Assembly: GCA_910574455.1 (NCBI GenBank)
Contig: CAJSYZ010000005.1
Span: forward strand, 1,922,001-1,986,000
Length of the DNA stretch: 64,000 nucleotides
Source of the DNA: Trichaptum fuscoviolaceum
Lineage: Eukaryota > Basidiomycota > Agaricomycetes > Hymenochaetales > Trichaptaceae
Direction of reading: 5' to 3'
Both the position numbers and the translations under genes were made by a program. Each line of letters begins with the position of its first letter. Positions within the stretch are counted from its first letter, which is position 1. Of the stretch, positions 22,148 to 36,513 are shown one piece after another. The notes beneath the pieces are model-generated. The model worked only from the letters and a program-made list of their open reading frames with translations. It was not told the origin of the DNA and did no database searches.

Positions 22148-24051
22148 CTAAGGCTTAAGACTGCAATATAAAAAGTGCCTCTTAGGCCCCGGTACAGGAC
22201 CTTGCACTCCTGGGACTCTACCTCCGAGGGGAACCGGATCGGCGCCGCTTCCACTTCCGCGCACCCCGAGAGAGAACATCCTATCAAATACTTCAAAAAA
22301 GAGAATCCCTGAATCAGATTCCATAATATACATTTCCACGACGAAGTTGTAGCGCAAGAACTCACGGGTAGTCGTAAACGCCTTTGCGTGGTTTTGGCAG
22401 CTGAGATGGAGCAGCGCGAGTGGCGGTGTGACGCCCTCGAGACCACGCAGATAACGGTAGACCATCGACGGCTGGGCGGGCCCAAATCGGAAGCAGGCGT
22501 TGTACGCCTGTCGCCACTTTTCGTCGAGCAGACGCGCGCATGTGGAAGGATCAGGGCAGGTTTGGCACTGAAGATGAATAGGAGCAAATAGTTTTAGATC
22601 GTTGTGGGCTTTAGGTGGAGAAGAAAAGGCAAGGAGAAAGGATACGTACGCATTGATATTCTTTTCCAATGTGGACGAGCCCGAGCTTGAGTACGCGCTC
22701 GAGGAACCAGTTTCGTCTGTTGAAGCATGCGAATTAAGGAGATGAGCGCACTTATCGACCATAACGCATATATGGATTTCGAAGGCGACGGGGCTCACCT
22801 TTTTTCCAGCTTGAGGAGTGTTTCTTGGCTAAGGGTACTCATCTCGCCGTCACTCCATCCACCGGGATTGTCGAGAACGAATCGACTTGCTTCGCGGTAG
22901 AGGTGCTCTTCCTCGAATAGCTCCGCGATGCGCATGGCTTTGATGGGCTTTCCGGCGGCATGAGTGAGGAGGAAGGTGAGGCATTGTTGGGTAAGTGCTG
23001 GTACACATAGCTTAGATGAAATATTCATCAGGCCCTCAACGTTATTCCACGTTATCGAGCATTCAAGACTGCGCAAGCAATTGTTAGTATATCAGAGAGA
23101 GGTAAGTTAAACGCAGAAGCGTACTGAGGGTAGACAAATTTGAGGAAATCGTGGAATGTGCTCGCTTTCTCCTCCTTGAGGACAATGACTGCATCAGCAC
23201 CCACCGACGATTTTCTGCTTTTCGACTTTTTTAACGTGCTCCTCCCTCCCGCAGTGCCCTCCTCCGCACCCTCCAAGATCTTCAAGCTCTCCTTCCTGTT
23301 CTCCTCCTTGCTCTCCACGTCGCTCATGGTGTCGGTCTCGCTCGACGATTCGTCCAAGTCCAGCGTCAGCTCCTCGATGTCCAGGTCGTCCGGGCAGATA
23401 TCCGGGTCCGTGGGCGTGAACGTCATCTCCGTCGGGTTGTCGCGTGAGGACTTGTCCGCCGGGTTGGAGGGCGGCTGCGAGATGGTGATGACGGAGGAGA
23501 TGGACTGCCGCCGCGCAGCCGCTGCGTCCGGGCGCGTTTCTGACCAGTCGCCGCTCAGCGCAGCCTCGAAGAACGGCGACGCGAACACAAGTATCTCTCT
23601 ATGGACCCTATAAGAAGGACACAGTCCTTCTATCAGCATGTGTTGAGTAATATTAGCTCATAGATAGGTGCACTTACCAGAACGTAGTTGCCTCAACCAC
23701 AATCTTGACGGTACCAGGGAACCTGCCCTGGCGCGTGAATGTCGGGTCGAGCTCGACGACGCCAAACGGCTCGTCACCATCGATGATCGAGCCCGTCTCG
23801 TCCACATTCGTCTCCTCGAGTGCCCACTGCGCCTGCACGATTCCGCCCGTCGCGCTGCTCAGCGACACCGCGCCCGAGCCCGACACCGATACGGAGCCCG
23901 ACATCCCCATCCCCACCCCGGAGACGGGTCCAGAGCGGAAGATGCCTGACGCTGCGGCGTGTGTCTCCGTGGGCGAGCTGAGCGCTGCGCTCGGGTTGTT
24001 AGACCCGCGCGAGTTGCGCGCAATGAGGATGTGCGAAGGGTTGGTCGTCAT
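22148..24051 (-). CDS. BTB/POZ domain protein
   Basis: Several exons. The first (from ATG at 24049-24051) encodes MTTNPSHILIARNSRGSNNP, a Ser/Gly-rich stretch and FPGTVKIVVEATTFW. The BTB fold continues in exon 2 as VHREILVFASPFFEAALSGD. After a long acidic/Ser-rich insertion it resumes with STFHDFLKFVYP and LECSITWNNVEGLMNISSKL, followed by helical repeats resembling a BACK-type extension (AMRIAELFEEEHLYREASRF). A Cys-containing stretch (CQTCPDPSTCARLLDEKWRQ) and a Gly/Pro-rich tail end the protein. BTB proteins are dimerisation or Cullin-3 adaptor modules; no Kelch, MATH or zinc-finger partner domain is visible, so the substrate or role is unknown. The insertion of about 110 residues inside the BTB fold is unusual. 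Confidence 0.78.
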
Positions 24052-24499
24052 TTCTTGATGCTGTAGCTGTGAGTCCCAATCTGTGGTCCGGAAATTGTGC
24101 ACGAGAATGCTTTCGATAGTTCGGCACTTTATAGAGCTCAGACGTGGCGGTGGTATAGGACAGAGAGGTGTGGGCGCAAGACTAGATGTGGTTCGTTGCC
24201 CACTATCATCGTGATGGTAGGTCTGCTGCACTGACCACCTCAGCCAATTTGGTAAACCTGAGCAAACGCCGATCATTCAAGTTCTAGCTATCCCACGCTC
24301 GAATACTATTTCATCTTGAGTCAAATTTCTACGAAAGAAATGCTTCCACATTATCCAAAACATTACAAGTCGTCAATAATAAAATAAAATAGGGCAATGT
24401 ATTCTACCCATAGAAACCATCATCACATACGTCAGCAACGGAAAGTCATAGTCAACAGTAGTTGCGCGGAAAGACCTTTAGAGAAGATATTAGGTTTGA
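24052..24499. other. Intergenic spacer, BTB promoter side
   Basis: 448 bp lie between the BTB start codon and the 3' end of the dehydratase gene; both are on the minus strand. No gene is seen. The stretch should contain the BTB promoter and the dehydratase polyadenylation signals. Confidence 0.45.
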
Positions 24500-25597
24500 T
24501 CACAGCGACTTTGGTTTGTTGCCCAGTTTGTGACCAGAACTCTTTCCAAGTACTTTTCGACGTTGACCAATCATGTACGTGTACATAACATAGAGCCCTA
24601 TAAACCCAAAAGCACAGGCATTACTTAGCATGAACCCTTCAAAGCAGTGGTCGAACACTCACCAGGCCACCATATCAAGAACAGCACGCCGCGCGCATAG
24701 TCGAGGGGAGTCCAAACCGAGCCAAGGGCCCATGATCCAAGGCTGGGGATAGGCGAGGACCGCGGAAGGGTCGCGTAGTTCACGAACGCCTCCGAGCCTG
24801 CGCCAACGGGGTAGAGGATGAAGAACGTGGTGTAGCGCAGCCAGAGCAGCGGGTAGGGCTCCTTCCCGAGGAGTGAGGCGGCGTAGAATGTATACCGGAT
24901 GACCTCGGTGAGCGACCACGCGAAGACCATGGACGCGTATAGCGGTGTTGTGCGCGCCTGTTAGCGTTTACGTTATTTATTTTATTTCATTATTTGGGAT
25001 CGGAACGTGATAGGGAGGCGGAACGTACCACCTCGAACTGCTCCGTCACGCCCCACACCAGGAAGAGCCGACTGGACACCTGCATGAGCGTCGTCTGCAC
25101 CGGGCTGCGCACCCACCCCAACCACGCATGGAGCACCTCCAAGACCGCCGCGGTCTGCACGAACGCTGTCGCCGGGCCCACGGCCGCATACGCCGTTGTC
25201 GCCCTCCTCAGCACGGGCACCAGGGCTTTCGGGAGGTAGGACGCGAGTGCAGGGGTGCGCGGTTTGAGGTAGGGTATGTACTCAATGTTAAGGTTGAGCT
25301 GCGAGAAAAAGGAGGAGAGCTTGGAGGATGCTGTGTGTCCTGACGCGTTTGCTGATGCTGCGGAGGAGGAAAGGCTGAAGGGGAGAGGGAGACCCAGGAG
25401 GTGCGCGCTGAGCGTGATGAGGACGTAGGACCAGCCCAGCGCGGAGAGCGCGTTGTACGCGACGAGGTAATATTTTACATATTTTGGTGTGCCTTCAGTT
25501 CTGTTAGTAAAGATGTCTTCAAGGTAAAAGTTTACTGACTTTTTGTAGTTGCCTTCGCTTTTGAAGCACCAGCTTTCTCCAGCCTTTGGTCTTTCAT
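24500..25597 (-). CDS. PHS1: Very-long-chain (3R)-3-hydroxyacyl-CoA dehydratase (PHS1/HACD family)
   Basis: Four exons (25540-25597, 25029-25492, 24663-24957, 24500-24597) sum to 915 nt, giving 304 aa. The N-terminus is MKDQRLEKAGASKAKATTKS, then TPKYVKYYLVAYNALSALGW. Multiple hydrophobic segments follow, with AWSLTEVIRYTFYA and LRYTTFFILYPVGAGSE. The Tyr and Glu seven residues apart in LYPVGAGSE correspond to the catalytic pair of yeast Phs1. The C-terminus PGLYVMYTYMIGQRRK then KPKSL carries lysines suited to ER retrieval. It performs the third step of fatty-acid elongation for sphingolipids in the ER membrane. The first intron is 47 nt with a TACTAAC branch site 12 nt before its AG; an alternative 35-nt choice is less plausible. 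A Ser/Ala-rich luminal loop is longer than in yeast. Confidence 0.9.
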
Positions 25598-26226
25598 GAT
25601 GTTTCGTCAAGAGGTGATCGACCAAAAAGTCTTGTCCGGAAAGGGGAACTTCAAGTTGAAGCATGTGTGCCAGTGGACCCTGAACTTGAACAAAATTACG
25701 CAAGTTGTGCAAACTCAAGCAAACAACCGCCGACTCAGAAAGTATTCCCTCCGTTCATATCGGCTCTTCCTTCAAGTTTCACGCGTGCTCATCAATAGAA
25801 GGACAGGCCATGCGCAGCGTCGAGTCACTTTTCAATTGTGAATGGAAGATAATCGCGATCGATTAGACATTTAAATGAGGGAAAGCTATAAGGATATTAG
25901 CTACAATTATACACCGTGTGTATTCGACAACATACGAAACCATTCGACTAAAGCTATATAAGTAAACGATACTGGTGAAAGCGAAGAGAAGAGACGACTG
26001 AGAAAAATCTACAGAACAGGTGCACATAAAGCATATCAGTGTATCCTGTTTCAAGTACCGTTCGAACTTTGATGAGAGAAGAGTAGACGAAAGACCTTTG
26101 GATGTTTTAGCCGAAATAAACCGGTCCAGAAGAGGCGCCAAGAAAAGGGAGCAAGGGAGGGAAAAGGCGAAAATTTTAGGAGCATACACCGCGCAAGGAG
26201 TCCGAAAGCAGGTGACCTCCAGCGTC
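25598..26226. other. Intergenic spacer between dehydratase and bZIP genes
   Basis: 629 bp lie between the dehydratase start codon and the bZIP stop codon. No gene is supportable; the open frames antisense to this region read low-complexity sequence. It should hold the dehydratase promoter. Confidence 0.45.
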
Positions 26227-27388
26227 TCATGACGCAGCAGTCGACTCCGTCGGAGCCTCGGTCTCTTGCTGCTGTTGCTGCTGGGAAGCATTGGCATCGG
26301 GGTTCGCACCGGGCACAGCAGCAAGATGCTGTTGGGCTTGTTGCAGCGCGGACCGGAGTGCGGTGTTCTCGATGCGCAGCTGGTCAACGAGCGCGCGGCA
26401 CTCTTCCCACCGCCTATTGGCCTCGTCTGCGGAGGCAAGCGCGGCGTCGAGCAGCTGAGAGCGCGATTCAAGGGCTTTCACATGTCTGAGTATGTCGTTA
26501 GCAAGAATGAAGTAGTAAGAGGGGAAAGGGTGACTTACTGATCCCGACGCTCGCGAAATGCGCGTTGGGCTTTCCGATTCTGTTCTGCACGTTTGCTCGT
26601 GCTCAGTTGGCGACTTTGGCGCTCCGACTCGGGTGTCAATGGCTGCTGAGTCTGTTGCTGTTGCTGTTGCTGCTGTTGTTGCTGCTGCTGCTGCTGCTGT
26701 TGTTGTTGCATGAGCTGCGCAGCGGCAGCGACTGCAGCATACTCCTGACCCGGCGGCGGCGGGTGCGCATAGTATTGTATTGGCGGAGGATATACGTTGC
26801 CCGCTGGTGGGGGCAGACCGGGATGGATCTGCGGCGCAGGCGGTGGAGGCGCTCCAGGTTGCTGCTGCTGTTGTTGGTCCTGCTGCGCGGGCAGAGGCTG
26901 AGGTGGCGGGGGAGGCCCTGGTTGCTGTTGCTGATCGTCAGTCGTCGCAGGAGATTTGCGCTTGCGGGTCTGGCGCATTGGAGGGGCGGGTGGGATGTTG
27001 GCGCGATGCTGCAAAAGAGAAGCTATTGCTTTGGCACCGGTTGCAACTTGCTCGGCGGTAGGCTGCTGAGCAGCATTCTGGCCTTGGTTGGTTGTTGGCT
27101 GGGATGAGAAGAGGTTTGCGCTCGCTGGGGCCGTCTGAGGCTCTACGAACGTAAACCAGGATTCGCGGGGCAAGACGGTGGATGACGAAGAGGCATGTAC
27201 CGCGCAAGCGTGAATGCAAAAAGCGACGCAGAGATTAGTCATACGCGATGGTTACATGAGATGGGCTGCTTACGCTGCTGGGATAATTGTTGTTGTTGTT
27301 GTTGTTGTTGTTGACTTTGGTCCATGGCCGACGGAGCACTCGGGAAGGGCTGCTGTTGGGGAGCGTTCTGAGTGGCAGCGGCGGACAT
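26227..27388 (-). CDS. PolyQ/polyP-rich bZIP transcription factor (AP-1/Yap-like)
   Basis: Three exons (27274-27388, 26539-27142, 26227-26485) sum to 978 nt, giving 325 aa. The start MSAAATQNAPQQQPFPSAPS leads into Gln runs. A Pro-rich middle and a longer Gln run (about 18 Q) come before the basic region. The basic region SKRAEQNRKAQRAFRERRDQ is of the Yap/Pap1 type (N-x-x-A-Q-x-A-F-R). The leucine-zipper-like helix follows: HVKALESRSQLLDAALASAD and ENTALRSALQQAQQHLAA. It should bind DNA as a dimer in the nucleus. The C-terminal cysteine-rich domain of true oxidant-sensing Yap1 is absent, so a stress role is not shown. The Gln runs are encoded mainly by CAG/CAA microsatellites and may vary in length between strains. 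Confidence 0.87.
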
Positions 27389-28661
27389 GGATACTCTCCA
27401 GCGGTGGTAATACGTTCTGGTGGACGAGGGAGGCGAGTCCGGTGAGGGGGCCGCCTGAATGCAGAGTAAGTATAGGGAGCCTTGCTTATGAGATCGAGGT
27501 GGGTGTTGCTGACAACGACGCCCTCCACCCAACCTGGCAACTTTATAAGGCCCCCTCTTTGTTGTGAGCTGATTACTCATCCCTGCTCTCCTAATCCGGC
27601 CTCCCTTTCGTCCTCCGCCAACACCCATTCCGGCCGTCATTTCCCGACATGTCCGTCCCTCGAGTGCCCTCCACTCACGTCCCGCACATTCTAAAACATA
27701 GCTTTGTTTCAGCACTGCTCTCCCCTTCGTCCGCTGCGCACTCGCCGCCATCTATCTTATGTTGTCAAACATACCGTCAGAAAACCACGGTCCAGTCGCC
27801 ACCGGCACGCCTCAGACCCTGATTACGCGTACGGCATTAGATAATCTCCATTATGTCTTTTCCGAAACCAGCTGTCCTTTCTGCCGCAGACAACCCGCTC
27901 GACGCCGGATCCGAGTCGGTGACCTCTGCGAGCATCTGATGACATTTCATGCGCAAGAAAGGCCGACATAAGATGACAGAGAGTTTCCAAATGGAGGCTT
28001 GTTGTGCTACTATGTAGAGCTTGGCCGGCAAATCCCTTGGTACTGATGATGTTGAAGTTATTTCTCAATCTCCGCTACAACAAAAATGTTTTGTAGTTCA
28101 GATGGATCACCACGGTTGCAAGAAACCTTGGTTCCTTTGTTCCCAAGTGGACTCAATGCCAGTGGCGGAAAGGTGTGACAAACATCGTCAGATCTTGGAT
28201 CCCCGAGCGCACTGTAGCTCGTCCGAATCACAACATTAAGCCTGTTCGTTCGGCGCAAACTCAGAGGGTATATAGGAGTGGAACTCTTAACCTCCTACAT
28301 CCAAAAGCGCCAGTCGGCAATGCTTGAACGCCCCCTCGAGTGCTCACCGGTGGACCACCGGGAGTGTTCGTACTTTCTCAGCCATTAAATAAGAAATTTA
28401 AGCAAAAAGAAAATTGGTAAGAGAGCCGTATATGGTTGTATTTATCCCTGATGCAATTCCGGAACAGTGCGACTCCCGTTGATGCTCAACAGTGAGGCTC
28501 TGGAACATCCTTTTTGAGTTACACACGCGTCCCAATTTCTGAGGACAAAAAGGGCAAACGAGCCCGTTACCGGAGGTTTACTCGCCATACCTCGTAACTG
28601 TAGTCTGTACCTAAGCAACTTCGTCTAATTTCAAGTTTCTCGAGCTTGCTATTACTGCTTG
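27389..28661. promoter_or_regulatory. Divergent intergenic region, bZIP and PP5 promoters
   Basis: 1,273 bp with no supportable gene. On the minus side it is the bZIP promoter/5' leader and on the plus side the PP5 promoter. Short open frames near 27759-27971 contain CPFCRR-like cysteines, but no conserved domain could be completed in either direction. I saw no tRNA. Confidence 0.4.
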
Positions 28662-31600
28662 ATGGCCAATTCGACTGCACCTGAGCCCGGTCCCAGCAGC
28701 AGCAGCGATTCGTCAACGCCGTCGTCGCCAATAACCACCACGACCTCGCTCACACCCAACTCTTCCACCCCGCCCTCACCTTCGTTCGCCGAGTTGTCAA
28801 TCAAGGATGTCTCCGATGCAGATCGCGCAGAGGCTGCTAAGTTTAAAGCTGAGGCCAATGCGGCTTTTTTGAGTGAGCTGGGTTTGTGCGCCTTGTTCGG
28901 CGACGAATACTAACGCCTGTCGGGTCGTTCTCTAGAAAACGAGTTCGCAAAGGCAGCAGACTTGTATACAGATGCCATTGCACATAATCCGCTCGATGCT
29001 ACGCTTTTCTGCAATCGTGCGTATGCGCGCATGAAACTAGAGGAGCACGGCTACGCGATTAACGACTGCAGTGCGTATATTCAAGTACTCTCTATTTCTT
29101 CCCGCCACAGCTCACAAACTGTTTACTTGCTACGTTCGTCTCGAACTATATACATACACGCTTGTTTATGATGCCTATACCCGCGCTTTCTCAACGCATG
29201 TAGCCAAAGCACTCGAGCTCGACCCCAAGTATGTCAAAGCATACTACCGTCGTGCACTCTGCAACCTACAGACGCTGAAGCCGCAAGTCGCGGTCAAGGA
29301 CTTCAAGAAAGTCCTTGAACTTGATCCTAAAAACAATACTGCTCGCCAGCAGCTGACCGAGACTCAAAAGATGATCCGGAAGGCTGAGTTCGAGAAGGTG
29401 AGTGTTGACTGTTCGTGCCGCTGTGATCTAGCTGTGTATGCATCATAGATTGTCTTTCTGTATCATTTGTGTGGAGGAAAGGATTGATTTGCTAACTTGA
29501 ATGCATGATATAGGCAATTGAATTAGAAGAAGAGAAAGATGCGGCAGAGCGGTGTAAAGAAATTATCGCTGAAGGTGCGTCCTCATCCTCACCTCACTCA
29601 CTTAAACTCACGACTTGCGCATCTCTCTTTGTCCACACAGACGGCTGCCCGCTTGACCCGGGGTATGCGGGACCCCAGCTTCCAAAAAGCGAAGACGGTA
29701 AATCCTACACGATCTCTGCGTCCTTCCTGACCGAGATGATCGAGTGGTTCAAGGCGGGGAAGACGCTCCCGCGGCGGATTGTGTGGGAGATCGTCCTCGG
29801 CGCGTACGACTGCTTCTGTAAGGAGGAGAGTCTCGTAAATGTGGACCTCGTTGAAGGCGAAACGTGCGACGTTATTGGCGATGTGCATGGTGAGCTTCAG
29901 TGCTTTTCTTCCTCTCAGTAATTCTTTTTCGAAGTTTGTGTTGTGGGCGGAAAGAGGTGCTTGTGTGACCGAAACGGTTTTGCGGTGTTACCGCTATTCC
30001 CCACATACACCCTTCCCCGCATTACTTAAGCGCGTGTCTAATGAGAGTCCAGGCGATTGCTTACAAGCTGGGAAGCTCTTTAACCGATCGCCGGCACTTT
30101 TGTTTGATTTCTTACTGAGCAGCTTCGTTTCGGTGCTCTGTCGTCGGTTGGTTCTGTCTTAGGCCGAGATTTTCGGGAAGACGTGTTTACATTATTCACC
30201 TTCATAGCATCCATTTTTGCGGTAATTGACAATCACTTTTTCTTGCGCAGGGCAATTCTACGACTACCTACACCTGCTCTCCCTCACTGGCCACCCCTCA
30301 GACAAGCACTGTCTGCTGATGAACGGCGACCTCGTCGATCGCGGCTCGTGGTCCATGGAGGTCATCCTCACCGCGTTTGCCTTCAAATGTACGTCCTTAC
30401 CTCTCGAGTTGTTGATTGTGGTCAGGTGCTGATCATGGCGGTCTTCGTCATCCCTCCCTTCGATTCTTCGCCATCCCGGACGCGGTCAAAACGAACCTGT
30501 CGTCCTTGCGACTCGGACTGTTGTCGACGTCGATTTGTCATATTGTTTGACGCAAATTACCTTGCCTCTAATCTTATCCTGCCGGCTTGACGCGTCTGCG
30601 CGTTCGACGATACTCGGCGTTCTATCTTACTCATGACGCGATGTATGACATCTATCACTCTGGTCGTGCTTCCTCCCGATCCATCATTCGCTCGCCCCGT
30701 TGGAACGTCTGCCTAATAATTGCGCTTGCTTTACCCTGTGCTGATTTACGCGCATGTAATCTCGCTGACAATTTCGGTCGCGACACAAATGAACATCGAC
30801 TTCATCTCTATGTGAACAGGGCTGTATCCAACGCGGATGTACATCAACCGCGGGAACCATGAGACTAAGGACATGAACCGCGCGTATGGCTTCGAGGGAG
30901 AGGCGAAACATAAGCATGGCGAGCAGACTTACAAGGTGCGATCATATTTTCCGTAATCTTAACCTCAAAACTGATCCTTTTAATCTTTTTCTGTCCAGTT
31001 GTTCGCGCATGTCTTCACAGCCCGTGGGTCCATTTTTGTTTCACCAAAGCGTAAACTGACTTGAAAATGTAGTCCCACTCGCGACGATGATAAATGCCTC
31101 ACTCCCGCCTAAGACACCCTCTTCAACATCCAATTCGCCTCCGATCCTCGGGCCGAATGGCTTCAAGCGATACTTCGTCGTGCACGGCGGGCTATTCAGC
31201 AAGGATGAAGTCACGCTCGACGACATTCGGAAACTGCCTCGTCTAGGCCGACAGCCGGGCCAGGAGGGCATCATGTGCGAGCTGCTGTGGACAGACCCGC
31301 AGGAAATGCCTGGAAGGGGACCCAGTAAGCGGGTGAGTCTTCCCTCGAATTTTCCTACCCTTGGCGTCTCTCAACGTGGCTTCGCGCTCTTTTGTTTGGA
31401 TTAGGGAGTGGGCATCTCCTTTGGCCCTGATGTTACTCGCCGATGGTGTACGTTAAACCAGGTCACTGGAATGTTCCGTAGCCATGAAGTGCGGCAAGGT
31501 GCGTTCCCCTTTTCATCCTCTTCGTTTCTGTCAACCAATCATTGAATTTAGATGGGTATGCTATCGAACACGACGGATTGTGTACCACGGTATGCTCTTG

Positions 31601-31866
31601 TGCATTGTGGAATCGTGCAATTGACTCATCTTGTTCTCAAAGGTATTCTCAGCGCCGAACTATGTTGACCAAAGTGGGAACAAAGGCGCATTTGTATGTC
31701 CTATATTCCCCCAAACAACTTATGTACTGCCTATACTTATTTATTACTTAAGGTACGGGTCGATGCTGCAGGTAGTTGCGACTATCGACAATTTGAGGCA
31801 GTACCCCACCCGCCACTCAAACCTATGGCGTATGCCCAGAGTGGTATGGCGAGTATGTTCATGTAG
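28662..31866 (+). CDS. PPT1: Serine/threonine protein phosphatase 5 (TPR-PP2A-like)
   Basis: A many-exon gene encodes about 550 aa. A Ser/Thr/Pro-rich N-terminus precedes three TPR units ([60 protein letters not shown]), which bind Hsp90 and inhibit the enzyme. The catalytic domain has the metal-binding motifs [34 protein letters not shown] and FVVHGGLFS, and the C-terminal [16 protein letters not shown] and [13 protein letters not shown]. All key metal ligands are present. It dephosphorylates Hsp90/Cdc37 clients. Two introns, 29890-30250 (361 nt) and 30389-30819 (431 nt), are far longer than the 50-65 nt usual here. A Ser/Pro insertion near [19 protein letters not shown] is additional to the family core. 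Confidence 0.93.
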
Positions 31867-32139
31867 GGATATAGATCATATCTGTCACTCTCGTGCTTTG
31901 TCATTGCTTTCGGTGTTATAGCACTTTACTTGTTTACTTGTGAGTCTCACACACATTCGACGTCAATTACGCATCATCAGGCGAGTGCCAGACCTTTGAT
32001 TCACGACGGAAATTACCAGCCGGACAAATGACTCCAAAATTTCATGTATATTGAAGGGATTACTGACCTGGCGAGGAAAGCCTGGACGGCTGACATCTTT
32101 GGCTACTTGTCTCGTCGATCGACTTTCTTGTTTTGGCGG
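31867..32139. other. Short 3' spacer after PP5
   Basis: A short spacer runs from the PP5 stop to the border of repeat copy B. Nothing coding is recognised. It should contain the PP5 polyadenylation region. Confidence 0.35.
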
Positions 32140-32908
32140 TAACTGGACTATAGACGTACGGAACGCTGCGCAGCGAGGAAGGTAAGGACCTCGTTCGCCA
32201 CCCAGCCCATCCACAAAACAAGTTTCGTGCACCTTCTCAGCCTCTGGACGAGTTGCGAGCAAATGCATAGTACTCACCGCTGTTTGGAAGTGGTCTGGCA
32301 TCGTCGGTTCGACGTCCGAATCAAACACAAAAACGACGTCGCGCCGTCCTCTTCAGCTTCTGGACGATCCGAGTGACGTTTGAAAGCGCGCACCTTTGTG
32401 TTATGGCGGGGGATACCCGCCTGTTTAAATGTCTGGGGGAATAACGGTGAACCAAGCAATAGAAGGGCTTCAACCTGCTTGCTCAACGCGACGACGAGGT
32501 GCGGACTCACGATCTTCGCCCTCGAAGCCAAACACAAAACATACAAAAGCAGACCCTTCTCAGCATCTTATCGGTCCGAATGACGTTACAAAGCTCATAC
32601 CTTTCTTCACGCGGTGGGCCACCCCGCTCAGAGCCTCGAGGGTGGAGGACAGGTGGCCCAGGTGGCATCATCGCTGCAGGAGAGTGCCACCTCTAGCTCA
32701 ACGCTCGATGACGAGGTCGCGGGCAGGCGATACCTGGGATGGAGGACGCCACCTTGAAACTGAGAGAGGGATGATGGTGGTAAGGTACTGAGGAAATCAG
32801 ACGGTTGAGCGGCGCCTTTAATGCACTTTGGATTCGAATGTAGGCGGCTGACAAGTGGCTGGGACTCTGGAGTACGGACAAGCGCCTGGACCTTCAGACC
32901 GCTACTTG
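32140..32908 (-). repeat. Repeat family copy B (full-length, inverted)
   Basis: This is the reverse complement of copy C at 44.1 kb and similar along its whole ~770 nt, including the outermost AGCGGTCTGAAGG and CTATAGTCCA ends. Read on the minus strand it has the TATA-bearing block near 32820 and three cassettes of exactly 34 nt with GT and AG ends, at 32567-32600 (type a), 32360-32393 (b) and 32244-32277 (c). The order and spacing (a to b 207 nt, b to c 116 nt) match copy C to within about 10 nt. No transposase gene or obvious terminal inverted repeat is visible. A nonautonomous mobile element is the likely class. Confidence 0.8.
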
Positions 32909-33326
32909 ATGTCATCAAAGCAATGCGCAACACTTGCTTATAATAACATCCAGAATACCTTGTCGTTCGTGAATTATATATAGCGGACAACATTTGAACT
33001 GCCGCTTTGATTAGCAAAAGAGGAATTCATGATAATGATAGGCTATTCTCAAGTTCAAGTTGCTGCGAGAGAAAAATAACACACGTCCGTAATTTATAAG
33101 TTTATGTCTGCTCTAAAAGCTTCGTTGTGGCATATAGCGGCTTGTCGAAATATTTAGGTTGACATTACACTGCCGTCGGCCAATTCAAGTTCTAAGATGT
33201 TGCCAGTGTTCTCACGCCGGAGTAGGATGAGGTGCATGTTTCCGACTGCCCTCTGCTTTGTATACTATAATACTTCATTCTTTCTCGCAACCACCTCCCC
33301 CTTAGTAGTCTTGCTCAACAGGCGGT
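32909..33326. other. Intergenic region upstream of SR140 gene
   Basis: 418 bp between repeat copy B and the SR140 start codon. No gene is visible. TATACTATAATAC lies about 70 nt before the ATG (about 33258-33270) and could serve as the SR140 core promoter. Confidence 0.35.
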
Positions 33327-36220
<2,894 letters not shown>

Positions 36221-36513
36221 TGTCGGCTTAACTATTGTTTACCTGCTTCTACTTGTTGCTAGCTACAATTGACTACGAATGAAACTCGCCACCTTTAATC
36301 TGTGAGTTGAGTGATTATAGCATATGCATGCGATGGCAATTCTCCGCTTTATATACATAGTGGTTTACTTTTGAGTTGCAGACACGAAAGCGAGTGAATG
36401 AGAGCGAAAAACAATGCAAGGATTTGCGGCATGGCTACGGGTATTTTTCCTCCATTTTCCAAACTCTACCACGAAGTACGGGTGGAGAGACGTGTATCCA
36501 GACTATGCAAAAT

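Noticed and set aside
25493..25539. 35-nt intron in the dehydratase gene, similar in size to the repeat cassettes
   Set aside because: A 47-nt choice with a TACTAAC branch site and a better donor gives a family-like N-terminus, so the short intron and any link to the cassettes were dropped.
26565..27107. Leu-rich open frame antisense to the bZIP gene
   Set aside because: The Leu run is the reverse complement of CAG/CAA Gln codons.
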